Origin: Bacteroidales bacterium
Lineage (GTDB): Bacteria > Bacteroidota > Bacteroidia > Bacteroidales > Muribaculaceae
Length of the DNA: 64,000 nucleotides
Assembly: GCA_029218425.1 (NCBI GenBank)
Contig: JAQXRH010000053.1
Span: 1 to 64,000, forward strand
Reading direction: 5' to 3'
Shown here piece after piece: positions 27,140 to 38,800 of the stretch. Every line of letters starts with the position of its first letter. Position 1 is the stretch's first letter. The notes below the pieces were generated by a model that had not been told where the DNA came from, did no database searches, and worked only from the letters and a program-made list of their open reading frames with translations. The position numbers and the translations under genes are program-made.

Positions 27140-28864
27140 TTATTTGGAGTAAACTATATTCATTATCTCATCATAGTAAGAGACTCGGTCTTTATCCGTC
27201 CAAAGGTATGGTTGGTTTTCACCCGCAGGAGAATAATATTTAGTGAAAACATTTCTGGTACAAACAGGTATGAAATATCCCTGACGGTCAAGGTCTGCGA
27301 TATCATTCCTTTTTACTTCAAAAACAGAGTTGTTTAAGGAGGCATTCGCATCTGTCTTTAGAAGAGCGAGATTCTTTATGGAGTGCATATTGGCTTCTTC
27401 ATCGTCATCAGAGAGTTTGGCAGAGAAAAGAGCGGTAACTCTATCAAAGAGGTATTTGAACAGTTCTCCGCCGATGGTTTCTTTGGCCAAAGCGTTGATA
27501 ACATCAGATTTAATCTCGGCAATTTCTTCCGATTGAGGAAGTGCATCAAGGGCGCCTAATTGTTTTTCTAACCAATTGTGACGTTCCTTTTCAAAGTATA
27601 GACCTTGTGAATTTTGAGCATGGATATGTTCCAGACTCCAGCCGGGAGCTTCTTTAAATCTATAGAATGGAAACCGCTCATTAGAGTTATCCATGGTTTT
27701 AATATTAAACCATGTTAGTATATTCTTAATTTTTGTGTTGTCATTTCCATTACCATATCTTAAAGAAAGGACTTCATCGGGGTCTGAAAGTTTACTTTGT
27801 ATCTTTGTTTCGAGGTAAGAACGCCTTTCGGTTTTCTTCATGTGTTTGGTTTCTTCAATCAAGTTTGATATACGTTCACCAAACAAAACGAGACAACCGG
27901 CTCTATTATAGAGTTCTCTGTTTTCATACCAAACTTTTAGGGTGTCGAAGTAATAAACAATTTCGTTCCATAACTCTTCGACAGTTTTTTCACTATTTGT
28001 AATCTGGTCATTGAAATGGAAGAAAGTGAAGTATTTTTCGCGCTCATTATTTTTCTTCTTCGCCATTAAGTCAAAGATTAATTCAAGACGCGTTGGATAT
28101 TTCTCCGGCTTAGCATTTGTCAGAAAAGCCCAAAACTCAGGATTTCTGAGTTCTTGTTCCATTCTTTCCCACAACAAAGCTATTTCATGTTGACTCAAAT
28201 TTTTACTTGAACGAATGGATTCAAGACTATTTCTGTTCAGAAAAAGTGCTTTGATAAGTTCTGCGTTGGTAAGGGGAATGCGTCCAATATTTAGGCGTTT
28301 GAAAAGTTCGTGGCCATTTTCATCTTTATCAACTTCATACCATAGAACTTTTACTTTGGATGAAAGTAGATTATAAAGCACATAGGCGACATTTGTTGAG
28401 TCTTCCTGTTTAGCCAACCAATTTTGTATGGTAATAAAGGCATTGTGCAAATATCGATAATCGATATAATTATTTTTGTTCTGCTCCGCTTTCTCTTTAT
28501 CGGAGAAAAGAGAATTTAGATAATCCCAACTGTTATCCCGGGTGTCATATGAGAGGCTGTAATTAGGACTAATTTTAGGGAGTTCTTCTTTCAATGAACT
28601 AATAATAAGGAAAAGTGTGGTGAGACGTTGTTGCCCATCAATCAATTCATACTCTCTCTCTTCTTTAGGCGTATTATCATCCGAAAGGTTTTTTACAACT
28701 ATTGGTTGTAAATAATATGAATTAGAACTTTCACGATGCTCATATATATCATCTAATAGACGGACTATTTCATCAGAAGTCCATCTATAGCCACGCTGAT
28801 AAGAAGGTATACGAAATATGCCCTTTATCTGGGATACAACCCTCTTTCCAAAGTCTTTAGCCAT
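27140..28864 (-). CDS. DUF262 + DUF1524 (HNH) protein, GmrSD-like
   Basis: 'FRIPSYQRGYRWTSDEIVRLLDDI', 'LIDGQQRLTTLFLIISSL' and C-terminal 'WSLEHIHAQNSQG...IKNLALLKTDANASLNNSVF'. Confidence 0.9.
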   Translation of the reverse strand: MAKDFGKRVVSQIKGIFRIPSYQRGYRWTSDEIVRLLDDIYEHRESSNSYYLQPIVVKNLSDDNTPKEEREYELIDGQQRLTTLFLIISSLKEELPKISPNYSLSYDTRDNSWDYLNSLFSDKEKAEQNKNNYIDYRYLHNAFITIQNWLAKQEDSTNVAYVLYNLLSSKVKVLWYEVDKDENGHELFKRLNIGRIPLTNAELIKALFLNRNSLESIRSSKNLSQHEIALLWERMEQELRNPEFWAFLTNAKPEKYPTRLELIFDLMAKKKNNEREKYFTFFHFNDQITNSEKTVEELWNEIVYYFDTLKVWYENRELYNRAGCLVLFGERISNLIEETKHMKKTERRSYLETKIQSKLSDPDEVLSLRYGNGNDNTKIKNILTWFNIKTMDNSNERFPFYRFKEAPGWSLEHIHAQNSQGLYFEKERHNWLEKQLGALDALPQSEEIAEIKSDVINALAKETIGGELFKYLFDRVTALFSAKLSDDDEEANMHSIKNLALLKTDANASLNNSVFEVKRNDIADLDRQGYFIPVCTRNVFTKYYSPAGENQPYLWTDKDRVSYYDEIMNIVYSK

Positions 28865-28924
28865 ACTGTCTTATATTGAAGTGTTATTATTAAAAGCTAA
28901 TTCTCCTAATTAACAGTAAAATTA

Positions 28925-29218
28925 CAAATAAATTGGCGATTGGCAAATTATTGGACCTATAAAAATACCTCTAACGAGTTGACTCGGAATTTAGCCCGAT
29001 GGTACAATAAAGTTGATGAAATGGATGGAGGTCAGTTCCGCACGGTGACCGAGACATTCCGTAACCACTACGACACTATCCTCAATTACTTTATCAATCG
29101 CTCGACTAATGCCGGAGCGGAGTCTTTCAACGCCAAAGTCAAAGCATTCCGGAGTCAGTTCAGAGGTGTGACTGACATACCTTTCTTCCTTTTTCGCCTT
29201 TCTAAACTATGCGCCTAA
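28925..29218 (+). pseudogene. Transposase remnant (ISL3/ISAon1-like DDE transposase C-terminus)
   Basis: 'FRNHYDTILNYFINRSTNAGAESFNAKVKAFRSQFRGVTDIPFFLFRLSKLCA' with no upstream N-terminal domain. Confidence 0.75.
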
Positions 29219-29295
29219 AAATAATTTCTCATTTGGGTAGTTGCAATAGTTGCAAAACGCAACTCACTGTGTGATAGGTAGGTATGGTCATAAAA

Positions 29296-29326
29296 AGAGT
29301 CACCACCTTGTTTAGGTGATGACCCT
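29296..29326 (-). terminator. Terminator downstream of tRNA-Lys
   Basis: Minus strand gtcatcacctaaacaaggtggtgac followed by tcttttta. Confidence 0.7.
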
Positions 29327-29330
29327 CGAG

Positions 29331-29403
29331 TGATCCGCCTGGGGCTCGAACCCAGGACCCCAACATTAAAAGTGTTGTGCTCTACCAGCTGAGCTAGCGA
29401 ATC
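29331..29403 (-). tRNA. tRNA-Lys (TTT)
   Basis: gattcgctagctcagctggtagagcacaacacttttaatgttggggtcctgggttcgagccccaggcggatca: acceptor GATTCGC/GCGGATC, anticodon loop ACTTTTAAT, TpsiC arm CTGGG TTCGAGC CCCAG. Confidence 0.96.
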
Positions 29404-29489
29404 TCCCTTGTTGTGGCTTTCAGGTGATTTCCTCGTTTTTGGCGACTTGGCCGTTGGCTTTGTCGGTGGGCTATCCCTTAAAAGCGTTG

Positions 29490-29497
29490 CAAAGTTA
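29490..29497 (-). promoter_or_regulatory. -7 box TAACTTTG (minus) upstream of tRNA-Lys
   Basis: caaagtta on plus strand. Confidence 0.45.
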
Positions 29498-29621
29498 CGC
29501 TTTATTTTTTAGTTGTGCAAATTTTTCGAGTATTTTTTTGCCGATGTTTCTGCGTGTGGGTGGTGGAGCTTTTATAATGTGGTGTGTATCAGGGTTGTAT
29601 GCGTGCGGCTTTTTGTGTGGT

Positions 29622-30602
29622 TTAGAGGAGGGGGATGAGGGCTTCGCGGGGTATGATGATTACGCTGCCGTGTTTCACGTCGGGGACGTTGGCGGTGTCG
29701 TCGTCGGGTATAAGTTGCCAGTCGCCAATTTCGAGTGAGGAGCATCGCATGAAAGAGAGGCCGGCGTCGCCATTGAATTTGTCGAAGTAGCCGATATATC
29801 CGTTTCCGCCGATTGTTTTGAATACGGTTGGACCTTCGACTTCGATGTTGTAGTCGGCAGGTAGTACGGGTGCTGTGCCGGAGAATGAGTCGATGTCGGG
29901 GTCAAGGCTGGTGGTGGTGGCGTGGAGGATGGTTTTCTTGCCGTTGCGTTCGTCTTTGTAGAAGCCGTGGAAAGTGTTGCCTTCGCGGACTACTGTTAGG
30001 TCGATGGCGGTGAATCCGGGGTCGAAAAGGGGGCGTGGGGTAGAGAATGTGGCCCAGTCGCGGGTTGATGTGACGTAGTGGAGTTGTCGGTCGTTGACGC
30101 GTGACGACCAGTAGATGTAGAATAGGTCGTCGAGCGGAACGTAGGTAAATTCGGGGGCCCATGCGTTGGGTGCTTCGGGACGGTTGTCTTTGCCGTCCAT
30201 GACGTAGATTTTACCGCTTTCGGTGGTGGTGTCGCCGTTGGCGGCAGTCCAGTGTATCAGGTCGTTGGATTGCCAGTGGAATATAGCGGGGTTGTCCCAG
30301 CCCCAGGTGTGAACGAGGTGGTAGGTGGTGACACCGTTGCGTGTGACGCTGTTGAGGTAGGGGTCGCGCATCCAAATTTTGTCGTCGAAGGCGGTGAATA
30401 CGGGTTTACCGCCGTTGGCTTGTTGCCAGTGCAGGCCGTCGGTGCTCCAAGCGTAGAACAGGTGTTGGGCTGGCGAGGTGAAGTAGGCCATAAGGTACAC
30501 GCTGTCTGGGAGCTGGTCGGGAGACGTGGCTGGGGATGATGCGGAAGCTGTCTGTGCAATGCCGAGCATTGCCAATGCTGTCAGTAATGATTTGATTTTC
30601 AT
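29622..30602 (-). CDS. Glycoside hydrolase family 43-like protein
   Basis: Signal peptide; 'LMAYFTSPAQHLFYAWSTDGLHWQQ', 'MRDPYL', 'NAWAPEFTYV' five-bladed propeller GH motifs. Confidence 0.75.
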   Translation of the reverse strand: MKIKSLLTALAMLGIAQTASASSPATSPDQLPDSVYLMAYFTSPAQHLFYAWSTDGLHWQQANGGKPVFTAFDDKIWMRDPYLNSVTRNGVTTYHLVHTWGWDNPAIFHWQSNDLIHWTAANGDTTTESGKIYVMDGKDNRPEAPNAWAPEFTYVPLDDLFYIYWSSRVNDRQLHYVTSTRDWATFSTPRPLFDPGFTAIDLTVVREGNTFHGFYKDERNGKKTILHATTTSLDPDIDSFSGTAPVLPADYNIEVEGPTVFKTIGGNGYIGYFDKFNGDAGLSFMRCSSLEIGDWQLIPDDDTANVPDVKHGSVIIIPREALIPLL

Positions 30603-30645
30603 GTGTAAATATATGTTTTTATGTTGGTTTGTAAATGGCATGTAG

Positions 30646-31473
30646 TCAGTCGACCCATTCGCGAGGGTCGCGTTTCGACGGGCCGTAATCGGTGGGGGAG
30701 GGGTTGGGGTTGCAATAGCCGCAGAAGGGGACTGGGCGGTCGCGAAGGTTTTTGATTTGCCGTATGTCGGTTATGTCGGTTATGTCGAGCATGTCGCCGG
30801 GGAGGTGCTTGAAGTCGGTTGCGCAGGCGCGGTTGAGGTGGCTTACGCAGGCGCTAATGGAGCAGGGGTATACTTTGCCGTTGACTACGGAGATGCATCC
30901 GCGGTTGAAGCATTTAAAGTGGGCGATGCGTGGGTTGTGGCGCTTAGCGGGGTCGAGGCTGAAGCGGAGGAAAGAGCCTTCGAGGGTGCGGTCGCCGAAT
31001 ATTTCGTAGGTGGCTCCATGGCTGTCGCAAGTGGCCAAGGCTGCATCGTAGTCGAAGGGGATGGGGTAGATGGTGATTGAGATGACGATGTTGTTGCGTC
31101 GCGTAGCTTCCCAGAATGTGTTATCCATTTTGGGAAGTAGCAAACCGTTGGTGAACAGCGATATTTTGCTTGCCGGGAAATGGCGGCGCATGATGTCCAT
31201 TGCTTCGGGCAGGTGGGGGTAGAGGAGTGTCTCGCCGCCTATGAGGTAGACGTCGGCGATGTCGGCGCCTACAGTGCAGCCCAGGTGCTCGGCGTCGCGG
31301 TTTAGCGTGTCAAGCGTTTCAAATTCTTTAGCTGCCAAAGGGCTATAATGGGTGCAACCTTTGCAGTTGAGGTTGCAGTAGTCGCTGAGGATGAATTCGA
31401 GCCGCAACGGCATGCGTCGGTGGGCTTGGATGGTGCGAACGAAGTTGCTTATTTTTTTGAAGAAGCTTTTCAT
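30646..31473 (-). CDS. Radical SAM protein
   Basis: 'LSDYCNLNCKGCTHYSPLA' CxxxCxxC motif; C-terminal Cys residues. Confidence 0.88.
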   Translation of the reverse strand: MKSFFKKISNFVRTIQAHRRMPLRLEFILSDYCNLNCKGCTHYSPLAAKEFETLDTLNRDAEHLGCTVGADIADVYLIGGETLLYPHLPEAMDIMRRHFPASKISLFTNGLLLPKMDNTFWEATRRNNIVISITIYPIPFDYDAALATCDSHGATYEIFGDRTLEGSFLRFSLDPAKRHNPRIAHFKCFNRGCISVVNGKVYPCSISACVSHLNRACATDFKHLPGDMLDITDITDIRQIKNLRDRPVPFCGYCNPNPSPTDYGPSKRDPREWVD

Positions 31474-31516
31474 GTAATTGCAAAAGTACGAAATATCGGG
31501 GATAAATCAAAATGCT

Positions 31517-31555
31517 ATACGCCCTCCGCCCAGATTACGGGCAAAGAGGGCGTAT
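31517..31555 (-). terminator. Terminator after typA
   Basis: atacgccctc ... gagggcgtat inverted repeat followed on minus strand by attttgattt. Confidence 0.65.
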
Positions 31556-31616
31556 GGTTTATGGTGGGGGTGTTCGTTGCCGGGCCGAGGCGAAGGCTTC
31601 GGCGTGTGGGGCACGA

Positions 31617-33413
<1,797 letters not shown>

Positions 33414-33437
33414 ATGAATGAAGCTCTAAAGCGGGTG

Positions 33438-33445
33438 CAAAGTTA
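33438..33445 (-). promoter_or_regulatory. -7 box TAACTTTG (minus) for typA
   Basis: caaagtta about 25 bp upstream of typA. Confidence 0.5.
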
Positions 33446-33511
33446 CGCATTTTTCTTGATACTTACGATACTATTGTCCTCAAAAATTCAAATGAACTTT
33501 TTCGGCGAAAT

Positions 33512-33542
33512 TTTGTGGATTTAATTTTATTTTATAAATTTG
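33512..33542 (+). promoter_or_regulatory. Promoter for rho leader: TTTG-N19-TAAATTTG
   Basis: -33 TTTG at 33512 and -7 TAAATTTG at 33535. Confidence 0.55.
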
Positions 33543-33890
33543 CATCGGAAATGTGTAGGACGTAGGTTCTCTCTCCATCCAATTCGTTTTATTTGTTGCG
33601 CGATGCTTCGCCGATAGGTCTTGATGGCAAGCAGTATTGAATATCGGTTAATTCACTTGGGCGTCGGCAATTGGTCAATCACCTATTAATCAAGAGTTCC
33701 CGATTTATTACATATCGTTTGCAATTGAACTATATGCACTGGGTGAACGTTATTTGTCGGGTACCATATTTCCAATACGATTTAGCATATTGACTTCTTG
33801 ACATTCCGTTTTTTTAATGGGAATCGTCGGATTTTGATAGTATCAAATTTTCTTCCTGCGATAATTATTTTCATATTACATAACTAAGTA

Positions 33891-34070
33891 GTCCTATCTG
33901 AAAAAAGAGATAGGACGGGTGGGGTTGAAGAATGAGCCGGCCCGATGCGGGCAAAGCATTGAGGCAAGCTGAAAGGAAATCCTTTTCAGAAAGTTGAGCC
34001 GCTCCATAAGTGGTGGCTCCATGGTAAAAAAATTGATGGCGGCAAGGCCATTGAGAGTGAACACGATAAA
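33891..34070 (+). ncRNA. Structured rho 5' leader (candidate cis-regulatory RNA)
   Basis: Consecutive hairpins: gtcctatct/agataggac, ctgaaagg/ccttttcag, gagcc..ggctc, atggc/gccat. Confidence 0.45.
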
Positions 34071-34098
34071 AAGAAAGAATTAACTATATTATAACAAT

Positions 34099-36162
34099 AT
34101 GTATAATATTCATGAACTTACGGCTATGGACGATGAGCAACTTCGCCAGGTAGCCGAGTCGATGGGAATAAAGAAGTTTAGTCCCGACAAGCGACAAGAT
34201 ATCATCTACGACATTCTTGACAATCAAGCCATAAATGTGGCGTCGACCACTGCGAGCAGTATGCCGGAGAAGAAGCCGCGCCGTTCCACTCGCGACAAGC
34301 GCAGTGACAAGGGCTCGCAGCGCCCGAATGGCGGAGCGCAGGCAGATGCTGGAGGCAATGATGCCACGCCGGCAGCCGAAAGCAATGATACGCCGCGTGC
34401 GCGCCGCGGTCGCAAACCGAAATCGGAGACAACGGCGCAAGCTGAGCAAACGGTATCGGCCGAAGCCCCGGCAGCCGTCGAAGGAACCGATGGCCAAGCC
34501 GATGGCAAGACAGCCACGTCGCGTCGCGGACGTAAGCCCAAAGCCAAGCCCGAGGGGGATGCCAAAGCCGAGGCCGGCGATGATATGCCTCGCCAGCAGG
34601 TGGCCGACGTTGACGGCAATGCCGCCGATGCGCCAACTGCCAATGCGCACCCCGCTGTAGCCGCCGACGCCCCCGCGAGCACCACTGCTGCCGATTTCAC
34701 GGCCGATAGCGTCCCCGATGATAATGCTGCCGCCGCCGACAATCAGCAATCGCAGCAACAGCCCCGCCAACAGCAACAGCCGCAACGCGACCAGCGACAG
34801 CAATCGGCTTTCGGATCGTTCTTCCCACGTGCCGGTGGCAAGACTTTTGCCCCTCGTTCGCAGAAAGAACGCGAGGAGGCCGCAGCAGCCGCGGCCGCCG
34901 CACCGATCATCATCTACGAGCCTGGTAAAGATACTCAACAACAACAGCAGCAACAGCAGGGCCAGAGCAAAAAGAACAGGAAAAACCGCAATAAGCAGCA
35001 ACAACAGCAGCAACAGCCCGTTCACCAGGAGCACCGTTACAACTTCGACGGTATCATCCAGGCACAAGGCGTGCTTGAAATAATGCCCGAGGGCTACGGC
35101 TTCCTGCGTTCGAGCGACTACAACTACCTTGCCTCGCCCGACGACATCTATGTCACCCAGCAGCAGATCAAACAGTATGCTTTGCGACAAGGCGACGTGG
35201 TGGAGTGTACGATACGTCCGCCCCATGAAGGCGACAAATATTTCCCTATGAGCGAAGCGCTGATGATCAACGGCCGTACCCCCGAGTTCATACGCGACCG
35301 TGCCCTCTTCGAGCATCTCACTCCGCTTTTCCCCGACGAGAAGTTTGACCTCACATCAGGGCGTTCGTGCAACATATCCACGCGCGTGGTCGACATGTTC
35401 GCGCCCATAGGCAAGGGGCAACGCGGATTGATTGTGGCCCCGCCCAAGACTGGTAAAACACTTCTACTCAAAGATATAGCCAACGCTATAGCCGAGAACC
35501 ACCCCGAGACCTATATCATGATACTTCTCATCGACGAACGTCCGGAGGAGGTCACCGACATGATGCGTTCGGTCAACGCCGAAGTCATAGCATCGACATT
35601 CGACGAGCCGGCCGACCGTCATGTCAAGATAGCCGGCATAGTGCTCGAGAAGGCAAAACGTATGGTGGAATGCGGTCACGACGTGGTCATACTCCTCGAT
35701 TCCATCACCCGATTGGCACGTGCTTACAACACCGTGAGCCCCGCGTCGGGTAAGATACTATCGGGTGGCGTCGACGCCAACGCATTGCAAAAGCCGAAAC
35801 GCTTCTTCGGCGCAGCCCGCAACATAGAGGGAGGCGGCTCGCTCACAATCATTGCCACGGCTTTGACTGAGACAAGTTCGAAGATGGACGAGGTTATCTT
35901 TGAAGAATTCAAGGGCACCGGCAACATGGAGCTGCAGCTCGACCGCAAACTGTCGAACAAGCGAATATTCCCCGCAGTCGACATCACAGCATCAAGCACG
36001 CGCCGCGACGACCTGCTATTGCGCACCGAGACGCTCAACCGCATGTGGATACTACGCCGGTTCCTCTCCGACCGCAACTCTATCGAAGCAATGGAATTTA
36101 TCAAAGACCGCATGGAACGTACGCGCGACAACGACGAGCTCCTACGCACCATGGGCGACTAA
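34099..36162 (+). CDS. rho: Transcription termination factor Rho with long low-complexity N-terminal extension
   Basis: '[26 protein letters not shown]', '[25 protein letters not shown]', '[13 protein letters not shown]', '[15 protein letters not shown]'. Confidence 0.96.
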   Translation: MYNIHELTAMDDEQLRQVAESMGIKKFSPDKRQDIIYDILDNQAINVASTTASSMPEKKPRRSTRDKRSDKGSQRPNGGAQADAGGNDATPAAESNDTPRARRGRKPKSETTAQAEQTVSAEAPAAVEGTDGQADGKTATSRRGRKPKAKPEGDAKAEAGDDMPRQQVADVDGNAADAPTANAHPAVAADAPASTTAADFTADSVPDDNAAAADNQQSQQQPRQQQQPQRDQRQQSAFGSFFPRAGGKTFAPRSQKEREEAAAAAAAAPIIIYEPGKDTQQQQQQQQGQSKKNRKNRNKQQQQQQQPVHQEHRYNFDGIIQAQGVLEIMPEGYGFLRSSDYNYLASPDDIYVTQQQIKQYALRQGDVVECTIRPPHEGDKYFPMSEALMINGRTPEFIRDRALFEHLTPLFPDEKFDLTSGRSCNISTRVVDMFAPIGKGQRGLIVAPPKTGKTLLLKDIANAIAENHPETYIMILLIDERPEEVTDMMRSVNAEVIASTFDEPADRHVKIAGIVLEKAKRMVECGHDVVILLDSITRLARAYNTVSPASGKILSGGVDANALQKPKRFFGAARNIEGGGSLTIIATALTETSSKMDEVIFEEFKGTGNMELQLDRKLSNKRIFPAVDITASSTRRDDLLLRTETLNRMWILRRFLSDRNSIEAMEFIKDRMERTRDNDELLRTMGD
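34738..35031 (+). repeat. CAG/CAA-rich low-complexity region encoding poly-Gln tracts in Rho
   Basis: Encodes [23 protein letters not shown] and [30 protein letters not shown]. Confidence 0.9.
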
Positions 36163-36183
36163 CCGACAAAACTTAATTGAGGA

Positions 36184-36654
36184 ATGCGCGACCAGCAACA
36201 ACTTGAGGGCGTTACCCTCCTCGGCAACACCGGTGTGAAATATCCTACCGAATATGCTCCCGAGGTGCTTGAGACATTTGTCAACAAGCACCCCGACAAT
36301 GAGTATCTCGTCACTTTCACCTGCCCGGAATTCACATCGTTGTGCCCCAAGACCGGGCAGCCCGATTTCGCCAAAATCATCATCAACTACATACCGCGTC
36401 AACGCATGGTCGAGAGCAAAAGCCTGAAGCTGTATCTATTCAGTTTCCGCAACCACGGCGACTTCCATGAAGATTGCGTCAACATCATCATGAAGGACCT
36501 GTGCCGGCTCATGGACCCGCGTTACATCGAAGTCAAAGGCATCTTCACCCCGCGAGGAGGCATCGCCATATATCCCTTTGCCAACTATGGCGACGACGAG
36601 CACCAATGGCTGGTGCAGCAACGCCTTGAAGCTTCGTTTCTCGACTCGTTTTAG
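36184..36654 (+). CDS. queF: NADPH-dependent 7-cyano-7-deazaguanine reductase
   Basis: '[27 protein letters not shown]', '[21 protein letters not shown]'. Confidence 0.95.
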   Translation: MRDQQQLEGVTLLGNTGVKYPTEYAPEVLETFVNKHPDNEYLVTFTCPEFTSLCPKTGQPDFAKIIINYIPRQRMVESKSLKLYLFSFRNHGDFHEDCVNIIMKDLCRLMDPRYIEVKGIFTPRGGIAIYPFANYGDDEHQWLVQQRLEASFLDSF

Positions 36655-36692
36655 GCATAAATAGCAAAGAAGGATTTGTAAAAATCGCAGAT

Positions 36693-37343
36693 ATGAAAAA
36701 TTCATTGATAGTATATTCCGGAGGGCTTGACTCTACGACATTGCTATGGGAATATGCCCCGGAGATAGCCATGGCCGTCAACTTCAGCTATGGTTCCAAC
36801 CACAACGCCCGCGAGGCTGAATGTGCACGTCGCAACTGCGCTCGCCTTGGCATCAAGCTTATCGAAATCGACCTCGGATTTATGGGACGGTATTTCAAAA
36901 GTTCGCTTTTGGCTGGCGCCGAAGCCATCCCGGCGGGCAACTACGACGGCGAAAACATGCGCTCCACCGTAGTGCCTTTCCGCAATGGCATAATGCTGTC
37001 GGTGGCTGCCGGGCTTGCCGAAAGCAATGGACTGTCAACCATACTTATCGCCAACCATGCCGGCGACCATGCCATATATCCCGACTGCCGCCCCGGCTTC
37101 GTTGATGCCATGGGCGAGGCTATCGAAGAAGGCACTTACGAAGGTATCAGGCTCTTGGCGCCCTACACCTTGCTCACCAAAGCCCAGATTGTGGAACGTG
37201 GCTCCCGTATCGGAGTAGACTACAGCGACACCTACAGCTGCTACCGTGGCGGAGAGCATCATTGTGGCACATGTGGCACCTGCCGCGAACGTGCCGAAGC
37301 ATTCGCCCTCGCCGGTGTCGCCGACCCTACTATTTACGATTAA
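36693..37343 (+). CDS. queC: 7-cyano-7-deazaguanine synthase
   Basis: 'LIVYSGGLDSTTLLWEY', C-terminal 'CYRGGEHHCGTCGTCRERAEAF'. Confidence 0.95.
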   Translation: MKNSLIVYSGGLDSTTLLWEYAPEIAMAVNFSYGSNHNAREAECARRNCARLGIKLIEIDLGFMGRYFKSSLLAGAEAIPAGNYDGENMRSTVVPFRNGIMLSVAAGLAESNGLSTILIANHAGDHAIYPDCRPGFVDAMGEAIEEGTYEGIRLLAPYTLLTKAQIVERGSRIGVDYSDTYSCYRGGEHHCGTCGTCRERAEAFALAGVADPTIYD

Positions 37344-37354
37344 GCTTCACGACA

Positions 37355-38026
37355 ATGATTGACGTGCTCTTTTCCGAAGAATTTAAAGGGTTGGCCCCCG
37401 ACTATCGCATGCTCCAGATTGAGGCCGACGTGGTTGGCGGCGCCACGCCCGAGGCTCTCACCGATGAAATCAATCGCTTCGCCGAGTCGATGCAGCAAGT
37501 GATGGAAATAGCCGATATCAACCGCCGCCCCGGCATAGCAGCCACGCGTGCCGCCTACAAGCGATTTGGCAAGGACCCCAACCGTTACCGGCCATCGCAG
37601 GAGCAAATGTCGCGTCGCATTCTCAAGCAATTGGGACTATACGTGGTCAACAACCTCGCCGATGCCGGCAACCTGCTATCGCTCAAATGCGGTTGCTCGC
37701 TCGGAGTATTCGACCGCGACAAGATATCGGGCACGGCAATCACCCTCGGCCGCGGACGTCATGACGAGCCATATTGCGGCATAGGACGTGGCGAGCTTAA
37801 TGTCGAAAACCTGCCCATCATCCGTGATGCGATAGGCGGTATCGGTACGCCCACATCCGACAACGAGCGCACGTCGGTCGACACCTCCACCCGCCGTATC
37901 CTCGTCACGGTCAACATTTACGGCGACGCCGATATGGCTGATGCCGACATCGACGCCGAAGCACGCCGCCTGCTCTCATCCTACTGCTCGGCCACCAACA
38001 TAGAGTCGCGTGTGGTGCGCGCTTAA
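37355..38026 (+). CDS. B3/B4 (PheRS beta) tRNA-binding domain protein
   Basis: 'TRAAYKRFGKDPNRYRPSQEQMSRRILK' and 'DRDKISGTAITLGRGRHDEPYCGIGRGELNVENLPIIRD'; start at ATG 37355. Confidence 0.85.
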   Translation: MIDVLFSEEFKGLAPDYRMLQIEADVVGGATPEALTDEINRFAESMQQVMEIADINRRPGIAATRAAYKRFGKDPNRYRPSQEQMSRRILKQLGLYVVNNLADAGNLLSLKCGCSLGVFDRDKISGTAITLGRGRHDEPYCGIGRGELNVENLPIIRDAIGGIGTPTSDNERTSVDTSTRRILVTVNIYGDADMADADIDAEARRLLSSYCSATNIESRVVRA

Positions 38027-38049
38027 CACTTTAATATCATCATTTTATT

Positions 38050-38673
38050 ATGAAATCTCTCCGTATTTTCTCCGGTAACATCAATCTCCGATTCATCGAG
38101 GAGGCTGTGCAAGCCCTCGACGACGGCAACCTCATCATCTATCCCACCGACACGCTTTATGCCATAGGTTGCGATGCTACCAACCAGCGAGCCATAGAGC
38201 GCGTGTGCCGCATCAAAGGTATAAATCCGCAGAAACAGCATCTCTCCATCATGTGCGCCGACATGAGCCAAGCGGCGCGCTTTGCCCGTATCGACAACAA
38301 CGCCTTCGACACCATGCGCCGCAATTTGCCCGGCCCCTTCACTTTCATCTTGCCTCCCGCCACCACCTTGCCCAAAGTATTCAAAGGCCGCAAAGAGGTA
38401 GGCGTCAGAGTACCCGACGACGATGTGGCTCGTTGCCTTGCGCAAGAACTGGGCCGGCCGTTGCTCACCACCTCCATAATCACCGAGAGCGCCGAGAGCA
38501 CAGATAGCGACGACTACCATGCCCGTATGGTTGAAATGGCCGACAGCTACAAAGCCGATGTCAGTTTGCTCATCGACTCCGGTCCTCGCAACTGCGTCCC
38601 ATCGGCCATCGTCGACCTGATGGATTCCTCCGACCCTGTCATACTCCGCGACGGCCCCATCCCATTGCAATAG
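38050..38673 (+). CDS. L-threonylcarbamoyladenylate synthase family (Sua5/YciO/YrdC)
   Basis: 'LIIYPTDTLYAIGCDATNQRAIERVCRIKG' and 'GVRVPDDDVARCLAQELGRPLLTTS'. Confidence 0.93.
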   Translation: MKSLRIFSGNINLRFIEEAVQALDDGNLIIYPTDTLYAIGCDATNQRAIERVCRIKGINPQKQHLSIMCADMSQAARFARIDNNAFDTMRRNLPGPFTFILPPATTLPKVFKGRKEVGVRVPDDDVARCLAQELGRPLLTTSIITESAESTDSDDYHARMVEMADSYKADVSLLIDSGPRNCVPSAIVDLMDSSDPVILRDGPIPLQ

Positions 38674-38800
38674 CCTCGCCACTTAAGCGCATACGTTGTG
38701 CTGCCCCTCGCAAAAGGTGGGGCGGTGTTTGTGTCCAAACATTAGCGCCGACTGTAATACGCTGCATTACAGCGCATTGGGAAGCCAATGTAAAAATTAA

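Noticed and set aside
34084-35316. 410-aa minus-strand ORF opposite rho
   Set aside because: Antisense to the clearly coding low-complexity N-terminus of Rho; its Leu/Gly-rich composition is a by-product of CAG/GCC-rich codons.
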